In this document: piece after piece, positions 1-11,624 of the stretch
Numbering within the stretch: the stretch's first letter is position 1
Layout of the letters: every line of letters begins with the position of its first letter
Source: Atrichornis clamosus
Taxonomy: Eukaryota; Chordata; Aves; Passeriformes; Menuridae
Reading direction: 5' to 3'
DNA: 64,000 bases
Assembly (NCBI GenBank): GCA_013400975.1
Contig: WBMZ01014013.1
Span: forward strand, 62,001 to 126,000
Translations under genes and position numbers: made by a program
Notes under the pieces: model-generated
The model's input: only the letters and a program-made list of their open reading frames with translations
Databases searched by the model: none
Told to the model about the DNA's origin: nothing

Positions 1-1386
1 ATTTGGCTTTATAAAAACTGCTGATTAAGACAAGAGGACTTATTTTGGAGATGATCAGCTTCACCCCAGCTCACCAGTGACAAAAGCTTAACATTTATTC
101 TTCCTGATCAAACCACAGATCCTGGAATGAGAGTCTGCCCCAAAGAGCCCCACAGATCTCCCAGGAAATACACAAATCCTTAGGAAACTCCCACCCCAGG
201 GAGGGGATGGAAGCTTGCCTGCCAAGCACACAAAGGACTGCAGAAAGCAGAGGGAACCTCTCACGTTCTGGTAACGAATCCAAGCATGTGAAATTAAGCA
301 ACAACTAAAACACACAGACAATCAAAGCTGCTTCTCTTCTTTAATCAACCCCTCCCAATGTAAGTCTAAAGGGAATGAAGGATTATTTTCCCTTGAAGTG
401 TGGCTCCAGTGCCTGTCCTTCAGAGCAGCTGACATTGTGCTCCCCCGAGAATGTGGGAATTCTTCCATGTGCTTGTGATCCTACTCTTTGGGCTGGCTAA
501 CAGCAGCACTTGAAATCACCGAGAAAATAACATTAATCAAAATTAGCAACAGAAGCTTATTATTTTAGACTTCTTCAGAAATGACCTGACCAGCAGAAAA
601 CCTACCTTCAGTTTTTTCTTTTATCTAGAAGAATTTCCTTCTGTCTTTGAAGAATGTTAAATGCATCTGTGCTGACACCTATCTCTCCCTGCTATTTTGC
701 TGTAGGAACAGAGAAAATTTCAGAGGACTTTATTCCCAAAAGGCTTTTGAAACACCCATTTGCAGACAGAGCTGAAATTCTAAATTTTAAAATGAAATTC
801 TGTTCCTGTTTATAGAACCGCATATATGTGGCAAATTCAGCAGAAGTTGCTTAGTTTAATTTCCAGCTGTAAGAAAAACAAATGCAGACAGAGCAGGAGG
901 CAAGGAGGAAAGAGCTGTGATAAAATAGGTTGAGGACTTGCAAAGTACTCAGGATATCTGAGCAAGAACAGTTAAGCAATATGATGTGACCTATAGTAAC
1001 AGCTGGAAAAAATAGTTTTGGAAGTCTGCTGTTTGACTTAGCTCTAAAATGCAATGGTGATAGCAGAAGTTATACACCATTTATTAAAAACCTAGAGAGC
1101 AGACCAAAGTGAAATATTGCTACTCATCAAATGTAGTTTACGGAACAAAGTTCACTGGAACCTTGATATGAACAATTCTTGGTGGAGTACTCTAGTATTC
1201 CGCAAAGAAAACACAGTGCATTGCTAACACTGGAAAGGAACAATTTGAAATTTTGATTCAGTTGCTCATCATCTCATTTGGTTGATAGACCTGTCTTTTC
1301 TAGTTGATGCCACATCAGATGTCTTGCAAGGAGGTCATTTTATGAATCTCTAACATATTTAAGAAGGAATTCAAAATAATTCTGGT
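1..1386. other. Unique AT-rich sequence, no gene seen
   Basis: I see no exon, RNA gene or recognisable repeat here. The open frames on the minus strand near 88-321 and 851-1054 are short, rich in Cys, Ser and Phe, and show no domain or codon pattern. A slightly more GC-rich patch at about 110-290 has no feature I can name. Confidence 0.6.
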
Positions 1387-2103
1387 TGTGCAGTAAAAAA
1401 TTGCAGCCAGGAAGGAGGATGTAAGCTAAAAAGACCAACATGGAGAAGCACCCAGGCCAGGTCGGAAGACGATACAGAAGGGCCGGAGTCGAGATTCCTC
1501 TGCGGCTGGTGGTGAGACCATGGTGAGACGGGCTGTCCCCCCTTGTAGCTCATGGAGGAGCATGGGAGTGCAGAGCCCCCTTTGCAGAGGTTGGAGCAGG
1601 GGGATGCTTAAAGACTGCAGTCCGCGTGGGAGTGACCCGTGCCGCAGCAGTTTGAGGGCCGCTGTGGCCGGTGGGATGGACTTTGGACTTTACTTTCCAA
1701 AAGGGGACCCCACCATTCAGCAGGGAAAGACTCCAATCCTTGAGAATATGGAGACCTGGCCTAACCTTAAAAAACCCCCTAATTCTCGGTCTCCCTGGGG
1801 CGGTTGGGGAGGAGGGAAGCAAGGAGGGGGAAGTAGGGGGGGGGGAGAAAGAAGGGGCTTTTCCCACAGCTAATATTGCTTCTCAATTTTTCTTCTTTTC
1901 TGGTAGTATAATAAATGTAGTTTCATATCTTCAAGTAGTTTGCCTGTTTTGCCAGTGGTTTTCTCTTCAGTTTTTTTTTAATCACAAACCTCATGGACAC
2001 TTTGAATTTTTTTCCTTCCCTCTCCTCTGTCCGGCTGCGAGAAGAGGGGGAAGTCCATGAGTCTGGGAATTTCCTGGCCTCTGGCCAGGCTCAAACCAAA
2101 ACA
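1387..2103 (+). mobile_element. Degraded avian endogenous-retrovirus LTR (probable solo LTR)
   Basis: This GC-rich block resembles bird ERV long terminal repeats as I remember them. In order it shows a short 'accatggtgag' motif near 1517, repeated modules of the type 'catggagga...gagcaggggga...gactgcag' at about 1550-1620, a G-rich stretch (1796-1857), and a T-rich stretch. A polyadenylation signal AATAAA lies at 1910-1915, then a 'cctgttttgcc' motif, a polypyrimidine stretch with 'gagaagaggggg', and an end of the form 'ggcca..ggctcaaac' finishing in CA at 2103. The orientation is plus because the AATAAA lies in the 3' third. The 5' edge is uncertain: TG at 1387 is my best guess, and no clear target duplication is visible. 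No gag, pol or env sequence is attached, so it is probably a solo LTR left by recombination. The frames running through it (1520-1873, 1671-2060) are not genes. Confidence 0.6.
1796..1857 (+). repeat. G-rich tract inside the LTR
   Basis: The plus strand carries several G runs, the longest being 10 G at 1836-1845, separated by short A-rich spacers. With loops of up to 8-9 nt the runs could form a G-quadruplex. It matches the G-rich stretch that bird LTRs of this type carry before the polyadenylation signal. Confidence 0.6.
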
Positions 2104-5100
2104 TCTATTAAAGCTTGTTTTAATTAAGAACTGCCTTTGCAATTATTATGACTCATTTTGTCTCCTGTAATACTCCACACATTTGTGTGACCAGGTTCTG
2201 AGATCCTCCCCCCTACCTCTGACAAGTCATTTTAGCCAAGCTCTGTGCAGCTTTTCCTCACATGAACATATTTTTTCCTCATTCTATTTATCTTATAAAG
2301 ATCAAGTATTACAAAAAGAAATACCTGAGAGTTAGATTAGGAGAGAAAATAAAAAAATAATATATGCATGGAAGAAAGAAGAAGCAGCAGCAGGAAGATG
2401 AAAAGATGAGTTAAAATACTGGAAAGGAAAATGTTGTATTTTAAGGAACAGAAATATCACATATTAAGTCTTGGCCTCATTTAACATGACTTTGCATTTC
2501 AATTAAATACCATAGAGATATGAATACATATGAACATGATAATTTTTGAATTAACTGATTAATGCAGTTCTGCTATTTACACTTATGAAAAAAATGATAA
2601 ATTTGTCATGCAACTGTTAATTGGTTGTTAAACTTTATGGAGTAACACTGTTCTAAAATAATTATATCCTATTTAATTATTTTAAGTTTTCTTCCCCAGA
2701 AGTACTTTTTAGTTTAACTTGGTAAAACCCAAACAATATTTCTCTTCCTTCCACCACATACCTTGTATTTTAAAGAAAATTATACTGAGGACAAGAAGTC
2801 AAATTGCACTTGAGGAACAACATAAATAGTTAATTGATCTAAAAAACATCAATTTTCAAAGAAATTATGGTTTTCCTACATGTGCCAAATAACACTCTGA
2901 CAGTGGAAACAAAACTTTCAGACAGTTAGCAAACTTCCACACTGTAGCCTGACTGTCAAAAGCTGATGTGAAATTCAATAAAGGCAGCTCACACAAGAAT
3001 CTATTTTACTTCTGGAGCCAACAAACTGCTGAAAGAACGCAATTAGAAAGCCATGTTTAAACTCCCAATATGAGCCTTAGAACATAAAAACAGCAAATGA
3101 TGAATGAATTTTTTTAATCTATCTTTGCATTAGAACAGATGCACCCTGGTCCATGGGAAGCCTGAGTGCCCGTACCCAACCACAGCCTCTGTGAGTGACC
3201 ACACCTGGCTGCCCCACCACCATCCAGTGACCAACAACAGAACGTGAGAGCCATCTTCAGAAAACACCAGAGACTGGTCATCGAGTCCCTGCTCCTGACA
3301 AACCAAATCTTCCCTTGACATGTACACCACCCTATTTATTCAAGTTTGTCAGCACAACAAGCATGTGGCATGTCTTCTATTAGCAATCAAGTCTTACAAT
3401 CCCTATTGACAAGATGGACAACAATCCACTCTCGTAAAAGATTCATGACACAACTTTGCACTCTCTACTGCTTGCTTTCTCATAAAACCAGTGCAAATCC
3501 CATCAAAAATTTAGCAGAACCCCTGCCTCATCTGTTTAGGCCTGAAGCTAGTTGCAGGGACAACTCATTAGGGACAAGCTCATTAAAACCAGCCCTGGAG
3601 CAAAAGCAGTTTGCAAGTCTCCTCATTTTTATTCACTTTCACCTAGCCATTTCAGCTCCTTGTGTTTTCCAGATACAGAGCGTCTAATGATCTGGTACAA
3701 TAAGCAAGGCTATTTCCAAACTTATGCTACACCCAGGGTTCCACAAATGCAGTTCCTTCTGTACTCCAAAGCTAAGGGAGTTCTGTTCATTTGTACAGCT
3801 TAGATGGTTCTATGTGGAAAGGCAGCATCAGAAAACCCAGAGGATTCTCTTCTGAGTACATTAGCAAAAGGTACCTGTGAGTAACCATCAAACACACACA
3901 ACAATGCAAAGAGAAATCAGGATATTCAGAATTATGGATAGCACATACACACGTCCAAGGATTCAGTCATGTAAGAGCGTATTTTGTATTTCATTTGGTC
4001 TTCTTAGCACCTGAGGAAGCTAAAATATGCAAGAATAAAAAACTATAATAAAAAAAAAAAGGAGGAGAGGGGAGAAAAAAGAGAAAGAAAACCAGCAAGG
4101 ATTTAATTTTTCCTTAATACTAAATATTTAAATAAAGTTGGTGAGGACGTACACTGTTTACATTTTTGTCATTTGCTAAATTTACTTCTGCCAGCTGGGA
4201 AACCTTGCTAATACCTTCCGAATCAGAAGCCTAAAGTTAGATGTGGTAATAGTAGCCCAATTTCAAATACAAGAGAGTTTGAGAATCATGGTTATCCATG
4301 GTTCTGAAAGATCCAAATATCTGGGGATGATTGCAAGAGCTTCCTTATTTCTGCAAAGTCTGGAAAAGGTCTGCAAAGAGTGGGTTTCCATACCTAGACC
4401 TGTGATGAAAAAGGTTCACGAGTGCTGCACAGATATTCAGTGGCCAATTCGTATACCAGGAGGAGGAAAAGCTCATGGAGATACAGCCTTGAATGTCAAT
4501 CGCTAAAACTGGTCTTAGAAGAGCTCAATTCTGGCAAAAGTTGCTGCCATGTGCAGGATACAACCATTCAAACCTAGGTATGTGCCCAGATAATGCATTA
4601 GACTTCTGAGGAGTGTCTTGCTGAATTTGGGGTAGCAAAGAACTGCCTGGACAACAACTGTGTTCCAATAATTCTACGGATCATCTTTGAAAACCAACCA
4701 AATTCTTCTTGCCCAGTCAAGCAGTAAAGCCAAGAATGTACACAACTGGCATAGCAAAGAAGCCCCTCATTCCACTGCAATCCCAGGTGAGGGCCTTTAA
4801 ATTTATATTTTTGCAAGCATGTTAATATTCAATCATGTATTTTCACCTTGCCTGCACTCTGTACACAGCACTACATGCAAAATACTTTCATATTCTTGTC
4901 AAGTTCATTCTCTGCTCATCTTATGATGGTGTGTAACAGTCTCATTGAGAATCTTCAGCCCAACACCCAAGGCAACACACAATCAAGGCCTACAGCAATT
5001 TTCAAAGTCAAAAATAAAAAAAATTGATTATTTTGCTTTCCTTACTTACATCCAACTATGCAGCCAGAGTCAAAAGTACTTACTTAATCTGAAGAATTAA

Positions 5101-6470
5101 TTATTTGGAAGATCACAGGCCAAAGCTGTCAAAGACTATGAAGTCTGACATGCACAATTTTACTAACAAAAAGATTATTACCATGAAAACTGTTGCACCA
5201 ATATAATTCCTCTACACACTGTCAAGTGCAACGAGCAGGCAGCACCTCAAGCCACACAGGTAAGTCGATGGGGTGTGAAGTTTGCTTCATGCAAAGACCA
5301 TGGCCCAAGACACAGCACCACTTACGCAGCATCAACACAGACCAACGGTCCTGTACACAATTCCCAGCTGCAGGTTAAGCAAATCAGTCTCACTGGGCAC
5401 TAAAATGGGGTAGGACCATTTAATGGGTAGTTTAAGGAGCAGCTTAGAAAATAGGAAAGAGCAGTTCCTTTTCTGATTGCTTTTTTAGAGAAAATGTGGC
5501 TGCCTCTCCATTCAACAGTCTTCAGCGGGAGCTTCAATTATTTTATATTCTGGAGTGTCAGGCACCCACACATTAAAATAAAGTCTTAATTGAGAAACAT
5601 TATTAATTATATTTTGCACCTCTGCTTCCCAGTGCAAAGGATGAAAGCTGCAAGACCATCAATGCAAACCAAGTAATGAAATCTACTTTTCTGAAAAATG
5701 AGAACTTAGGGAGCAAGCTATTTAAAATTAAAACATGTAACAACAAACTTTACCAAAAAAACCCAAAACCTTTATCTAATCCATTTGCACAAGTTTTCAG
5801 CCTTTTGAAAACATTAAAAGGGCCATGCTTATTTTTCTCTTAGTCTCTTGTGTCTCCATTAAAAAGGTACCTGAAGGCTGAGAACCTACCTGTCTCATAA
5901 AACATACTGCAGATATGCAAACTTCATAAAACATGAATTTATAAAGACAATGACAATACAAATGCATTTAGAGAATAACAATGCTACTTTTCTCCTTTAA
6001 ATACTAATAAAACTTATCAAAAGAGAAGCTTAGCTACACAAGGACTGAAATTCAAATGTTTTAAAATACAACTAAATACACATTTAATAACATTAGCTTT
6101 TTGATTCCTAGACAAATATTGTAAAGCTTTATTTAATCTTTCTTACAGCTTTTCAAAGGCACCTTAGATATAATTCTGCTTTTAAATTTAAATATAAAGT
6201 GTAGGAGAAGTGGAATACAACTCATTATCACATTAGCTCTACTTTTTTCTGAACTATCTTCTTAGAGAAGCAAGTAATTTCTCAGCTTCCAGGTAAACTA
6301 TAAAATATAAGTAAATGTAGTGTAGAGCATTTAGAAAGGATGTGAATGCATCATATATGTCACTTACTGTGTGGGGGGAAATCTGCAAACAAATAGCTAT
6401 GAAAAGGTTTCATTACTGCAATACCGAGTGTTAATAGCATCATATCAATAAAACTGAAAGATGTAAATAG
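2104..6470. other. Unique AT-rich sequence, no gene seen
   Basis: No exon or clear transposon is visible. The interval holds a 42-nt purine run at 4050-4091 and scattered A/T-rich stretches. A segment near 3280-3310 faintly recalls a CR1 end but is too short to call. Open frames such as 3346-3687 and 4243-4506 on the plus strand have no recognisable domains. Confidence 0.6.
4050..4091 (+). repeat. Polypurine tract
   Basis: An unbroken run of 42 A or G bases begins with 11 A and continues through G-rich triplets to A-rich sequence. It is low-complexity sequence with no sign of a gene. Confidence 0.85.
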
Positions 6471-6474
6471 GTAA

Positions 6475-6496
6475 TTTGGATTAAGCATTTGGATTA
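6475..6496 (+). promoter_or_regulatory. Tandem GGATTA sites (candidate OTX/CRX-type binding pair)
   Basis: The nonamer TTTGGATTA occurs twice in the same orientation, at 6475-6483 and 6488-6496, with starts 13 bp apart. GGATTA is the known core for K50 homeodomain factors such as OTX2, CRX and GSC. The surrounding bases also contain TAAT and ATTA cores. This is a motif observation; regulatory function is inferred. Confidence 0.3.
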
Positions 6497-6839
6497 TTGT
6501 CATTAGTTATTAAGTACTGCTCCAAATGAACTTGCTCTAAGGCACCAACATGTTTACAAACACCGTGACTTCTTTTCCTGAAGACCCTGAAAACGCAGCA
6601 ATGCCATCAGAGAGGAATTTAGTGTGGGTCCTCTAAGCAAAAATGCAATTACTTCATTACTAGCACAACTTTCCCTTATTAAAAATTCCAAACAAACAGG
6701 TGTTTCACACTAGGTCTACTTCTAAAATTGCTTTCTTTTTATTCCCAGGGATACATCAAGAGCTGAGGGAGAATTCATGCAGTATAGATCAGTCAAGCAT
6801 TGACAGCACATCACACTTTGACAAGCTGCTTGGCTCTGT

Positions 6840-7095
6840 TTAAAGTCTAAGTTAGGCCTTGGCCCATCAAGGCCATGGCTATTGAATTATTGACAGCCTC
6901 TCACTGTGGCGCAAAGGGAAAGAGTGCTACAGCCTCAGCTCAGTAAAGATGAAATGGAAACCCTCTCTGAAGCTTACTTTAGCACGTTAAAGGAGTTTTA
7001 ATGGTCTTGTTTAAAATTCAGCAAGAGAATACATTAGACTGATTATATTTTCACCAGCTAAACAAAAAGTTTGGGATGCTGGGGAGATTATAAAT
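6840..7095. promoter_or_regulatory. Candidate conserved non-coding element
   Basis: The segment is more complex in sequence than its surroundings. It contains an inverted repeat, GGCCTTG at 6855-6861 and CAAGGCC at 6868-6874, which overlaps an NFI-like TTGGC. Just downstream is a TGACAG core of the MEIS/TGIF type. No open frame runs through it. I call it regulatory only by its look, since many vertebrate non-coding conserved elements have this mixture of homeodomain cores and unique sequence. Confidence 0.25.
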
Positions 7096-10000
7096 GAGAG
7101 AAAAACTACACGAAGTGTAAACTTGGTCTACACCAAGAAGCTGACTACCATTCCAAACTCACATCAAATCATCCAGCTTTACTTACTTCACAATTTTCAT
7201 CATTCTCTACTGTTATACCTGGTGCAATCATGGGTTAGCAATAATGCAGAGTTTCACCACCCCAAAATACAGGCTGGCTTTTATAATAATTCCTTTCTGC
7301 TGACGCCATTAAAGCTACAAGCCAATGCAATGGCCAGTCCATGTTTGGAGTCTACCAACCCCAACAGTCCTCCCTCTTTTCCTTTCTGGCTATCAAAAGT
7401 GCACCAAGGGGTGTCAGTAAGGAACTGGCCACCCAATGTCTGCCTTGTTTGTTTGTTTTTTCCAGCAGAACTCTTCTACACCATTCTTCCCCAACCAGCT
7501 GATTAATATTAACAATCCTCATATTCTTACATAATCTCTTTTCTTCTTCAAATTTATACCTGCCAAGCTTTACTTGTATTTTAATAGCTGATGTCAGACA
7601 AGCAACAAGCAGAAAGTTCCATCTCAGGACTATAATTTTAAATACAATGAGACTCACATCAGCTGTCGCAAAGACATGCGGAAAATTATTCCACACGGAC
7701 TTCTAAAGTGCATCCTAAAAGCTTCAAAGAATGAGGAGGTTTTTTAAAGAATTCAAATGGATGATCAGGGAGAGGGAGGGGTGGGGGGTGTTAAGCAATT
7801 TGTCTAATGTGACCCTATACTCATCTCTCCAACATCACTTCCAACATGCTGCCTCCTGTCAAATCAACAAAGAGAGCCAAACAGCACATCTAAATTTGTG
7901 TTCATTTGCCTTCTGCAGGATTATCTTTGCCACGTCAAGCATTATAAGTAAATCAAAGATGCTTCTCAGGGGCTGTAAGAGTGGGGCTAATCTCCAGACA
8001 AATATTTAGAAGGCAGCTTAGCCTGTTCTGGCTTTAATCGTTTCCAACTGATTTGACTTATTCTAATTACAGCCTTTATGTTATAAAAGCCATTTTTATG
8101 TTGCTGAAGAACAGTTTCACTGCAAATACATGAAATTTTGCTGAGTTTCTCTTCCCATGTTGATTATGGAAATGGTACTCTACAGCTTTCCTCTAATTAG
8201 AAAAAACACACTTCACACAGCATCAACAATTTTTAACATTAATAACAGAGTGACAGTGTCCTTTTTTGTGTCTTTAAATAACTCCTCCAAATATGACACC
8301 ACAAAGCCACCGTAACCCACTTGGGTACCATACCAAGAGCAATTTTCACATTTTTGCATATTATATTTATTCAAACACAGAACAGCATCTTTGAAGAAGC
8401 TGTTTAGTAATTTAACCTAACAGAATAAGATAATTAAACTTCTGGATAGTTTGTGTAGAGGTGCTTTCCAAACCCATGAACTTGAAAAATTCAAACACTC
8501 GTACACAAAGCCAAGTATACATATCCTTTGACAGAGCAGACACCACGGATACCTATTATTTTTAGTGTTTCCTTACCTTCCTATCATTTCCCATAATGAA
8601 CAGACAGCTGGGATAATACAGTTTTGCTTTGCATCAACTCACATGTATTTCTTGCTGCTTAATGGAAATTAACTGTAACCCGAATGCTGGGAAAACCTGA
8701 AATCAAGGCGGAGGAGTCACAGAACATGTAACATAAGTCCATTCCATATTCTATACATTATTAAGTAATGCTTCCCTAGAACAGAGAAGACCTTTTCATT
8801 TACTGTCAAAGCTAAGCCTAGAAAAAGCAGTTATGATGAAATATAAATAAGGTATATGATAATACAGATTATTTCTGCTATGACTTTATGCAACAGACAA
8901 CTCCGAACATTGTAAACTTCCTATCTCTCTGCAGAAGGAAACAACATTAATATCGTGATACGATGAGAAAAACAGAAAGGAGATTAAAGGGCTTACAGTT
9001 GGAATGATTTTATTAGGTATAGAAAAGATGCTTGGGAGTGCAAACTGAAGGAAAAGGCAACTCTGAAGTTTCCACATTGGATATATATGCTTAAAAACAT
9101 GCACACATCACTTCCAGTACCAGGAGTGGTCAAACTAAACTGCTGTAGGATACAACAGGATGCTACCCGGAACCAAGTTCCACAAGGCCTGTACAGGATG
9201 ATCTCTGACCTCTATGAAATACCAGGTAGCAGCATCCCATAATTTTGCACGCTGCTGTGACAACAACATCTCCAAGTTCCTCTCATTTCTCTGAAAAGTC
9301 TAGACTCGCTGCCACAACCCTGCTAGGTGTCAACAAAAAGCATTTCCATATCCCCATTTGCTGGAATGGAGGGCATAAATTACTCAGGCACCAATCCTGA
9401 CTGTTTTATTATACTGGAGACTTGTTCCATAATAACTTGTTATCCTTTTTATAAAAATTAAAACTGTACTATTAATAACTTTTTGACTAGACTTCAGATC
9501 TCAATTGCATTAATAATAAACACTTGGCTTTATGTGCAAGTTCCCCATCTTCTTCGTCCATAACTAGATTTCGTAAAATTGGTGAAGAAACTGCAAAGAA
9601 AGCAAAACTATATTATATCCCTCAAAAATAGCTTTCCAGCCTCCTCCTCTGTTCAGCTTACAGATGTCCCGAGTCAAACACATATTCTGTACATTTTGTT
9701 ACCCTTCTCAGCTTTATCTGAAGCTTTGGAACGTCAGAAGTCAGCCTGATGCCAACAACCCAGCGAAGGGGCCGGGAGCAGGAGGCTGCCACTGCTGTGT
9801 CCCTGACGCGTTCCTGGGTTTATGTTGTTCCGAACAAGAAGGCAGTGAGGGGTGGTACCACACACCCATCACGTGGTGGAACGAGCTGTCTGGGTTTCAG
9901 ATACACTCACTCCTGAGCCATACAACCTCCTGTGGGTGTTCCCACAACCCCCTGAGATTACCTCTCCTCCAGACTGAGTGTCAGCCAGGTACTGCATCAG

Positions 10001-11596
10001 GAACATTTGGGATGGCAGACAGCCAAGAGCCTCTTCCTAACGCACTGCACAGATCCAATAAAACGACTTTTTTTTCTGAACTGCATATTCTCACTTCATT
10101 GTCCATTTTAGCACTTATAAAACACATTACATTGTAAATCCTGTAGGTCTAGGGTGGAAACATTGAGGAACAGAAAATTATAAATATGACTACTCCTTTA
10201 CCTGGAATATGATCCACTGGGCACGTGTTACACCAGTTCTGCAGAGACTGTATGGGGTCTGTTTGCAACCCAAATTTATTCTGGTTTTGAGAGACTTCTA
10301 TTCAGCCCATCACAGAAGCAAAAACTCTATCAGTCTTACAGTTGTCCAAATTACACCCAAAAAGTCCTGCCCCTCTAGTTATTCTTCAAAGGATGAGGCA
10401 GAATAATCTTTGCCCATAGCTTGCACTCTGTCAAATCTCTGCATGTTCCCACAACCTAAATAATGACCATAAAAGATCCTCAGGAAAGGACCAAAACTGA
10501 TGCAAGTGGGAGCAAACCAAAAATGCTTACCTTTTACTGTTCTATGGAAAGAAGGATATATAATATTAGAAGCAGTGAAACGAAGTAATTTTTCCAAAGT
10601 ATTAAAGACAAGACAAAAAGCATTTTCAGATGTGCTTATCTTCCACTTTGATATCCCAGTACAATCTGGTGTTTTCTATTGTTGTGAGGAAATAGACTCA
10701 CTGCTGTGAGGAAATTGAGATCTTGATGGGTCTGTGAACAGAATTATTAGCATAGCCATGCTGACTGGACAAACTTTTCCGTTTTATAAACAAGTCCTTC
10801 ATAAGGTAATCCCTCCCTAACCATACAGTGTGTTTGGGACGTTTTATTTAAGTAAATATATGTTTTCCCTCTCTCTCTAAAACACTCAAGAGACAACATG
10901 TTATTTGTCCACCTGTCAGGGAAAAGGTAAAACTGGATTGTCAGACAGGATAAATTTCCTATTAGTGAATCCTGGGTCTTACATATATGAAAAAAACCTC
11001 ATTAAAGTGTTCAGATGTTTTACAGAAATAAATTTGCAAGGAGCAGAGAGGCTGGAGTTGATAAACAGCTACACTTTTTTAAAGAAAAGACTTTCAGATA
11101 GAGTACAGATACTACATTTTATAGTTTACATCAACATCTGTCTGCAGAGGATTAAGATAAAATCTTTGCAAAAGGCACATTATCTCTCATCTACTTATTA
11201 CTTGGTCTTTGCCCTTAAGGAAGAACGTTTGACCAAAGAACAAAATAAATGCTCTAAAATACCAACAATGGGATTGCTATAGTTTTACATCAAAGAACTA
11301 GTTCCCAACTAAAAAATGCCAGAAATTCTATGTAATTTTTAAACTATACCATCAAATTTAAATAAGAAAAATATCCTTGACATTCTCTAGAAGTTTCTCA
11401 TAAAACTGAATAATGTTTTAGACTAAATCAGTCATCAGAATAACTTCTGCCTTAGACTGTCAGACTGTCAATATTGCTTATTTTTTTGTTTTATTTTTGT
11501 ATATACCAGCTTCCTTAAGAACACCATGGATAATTTCAGGAACGAAAAAAAGAATTAAATAATGTACCCAATTCAGCATCCCAACCTATTTAAATG

Positions 11597-11624
11597 AAAC
11601 AAAACAAAACAAAACAAAACAAAA
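11597..11624 (+). repeat. (AAAAC)n microsatellite
   Basis: About five and a half tandem copies of the pentamer AAAAC are present with no interruption. Flanking bases stay A/C-rich for another 30 bp. Confidence 0.9.

Noticed and set aside
1520..2060. Plus-strand frames of 117 and 129 codons
   Set aside because: They read through the LTR and its G-rich tract. The sequence is explained by the repeat, and no retroviral protein is encoded.
3277..3310. 'tcatcgagtccctgctcc' as a CR1 remnant
   Set aside because: It resembles a CR1 antisense motif, but the match is under 25 bp and the flanks do not continue it.
9130..9235. Inverted GATGCTACC...GGTAGCAGCATC pair
   Set aside because: The arms differ by an internal 3-base insertion, and no terminal-repeat transposon features surround them.
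9664..10137. Plus-strand open frame of 157 codons in a GC-richer patch
   Set aside because: GC-richer DNA has fewer stop codons by chance. The protein is Cys- and Ser-rich without domain order, and no promoter or splice context supports it.
10684..10715. Repeated GTGAGGAAAT, two copies 22 bp apart
   Set aside because: The repeat is short, two copies only, and no array or regulatory context is visible.
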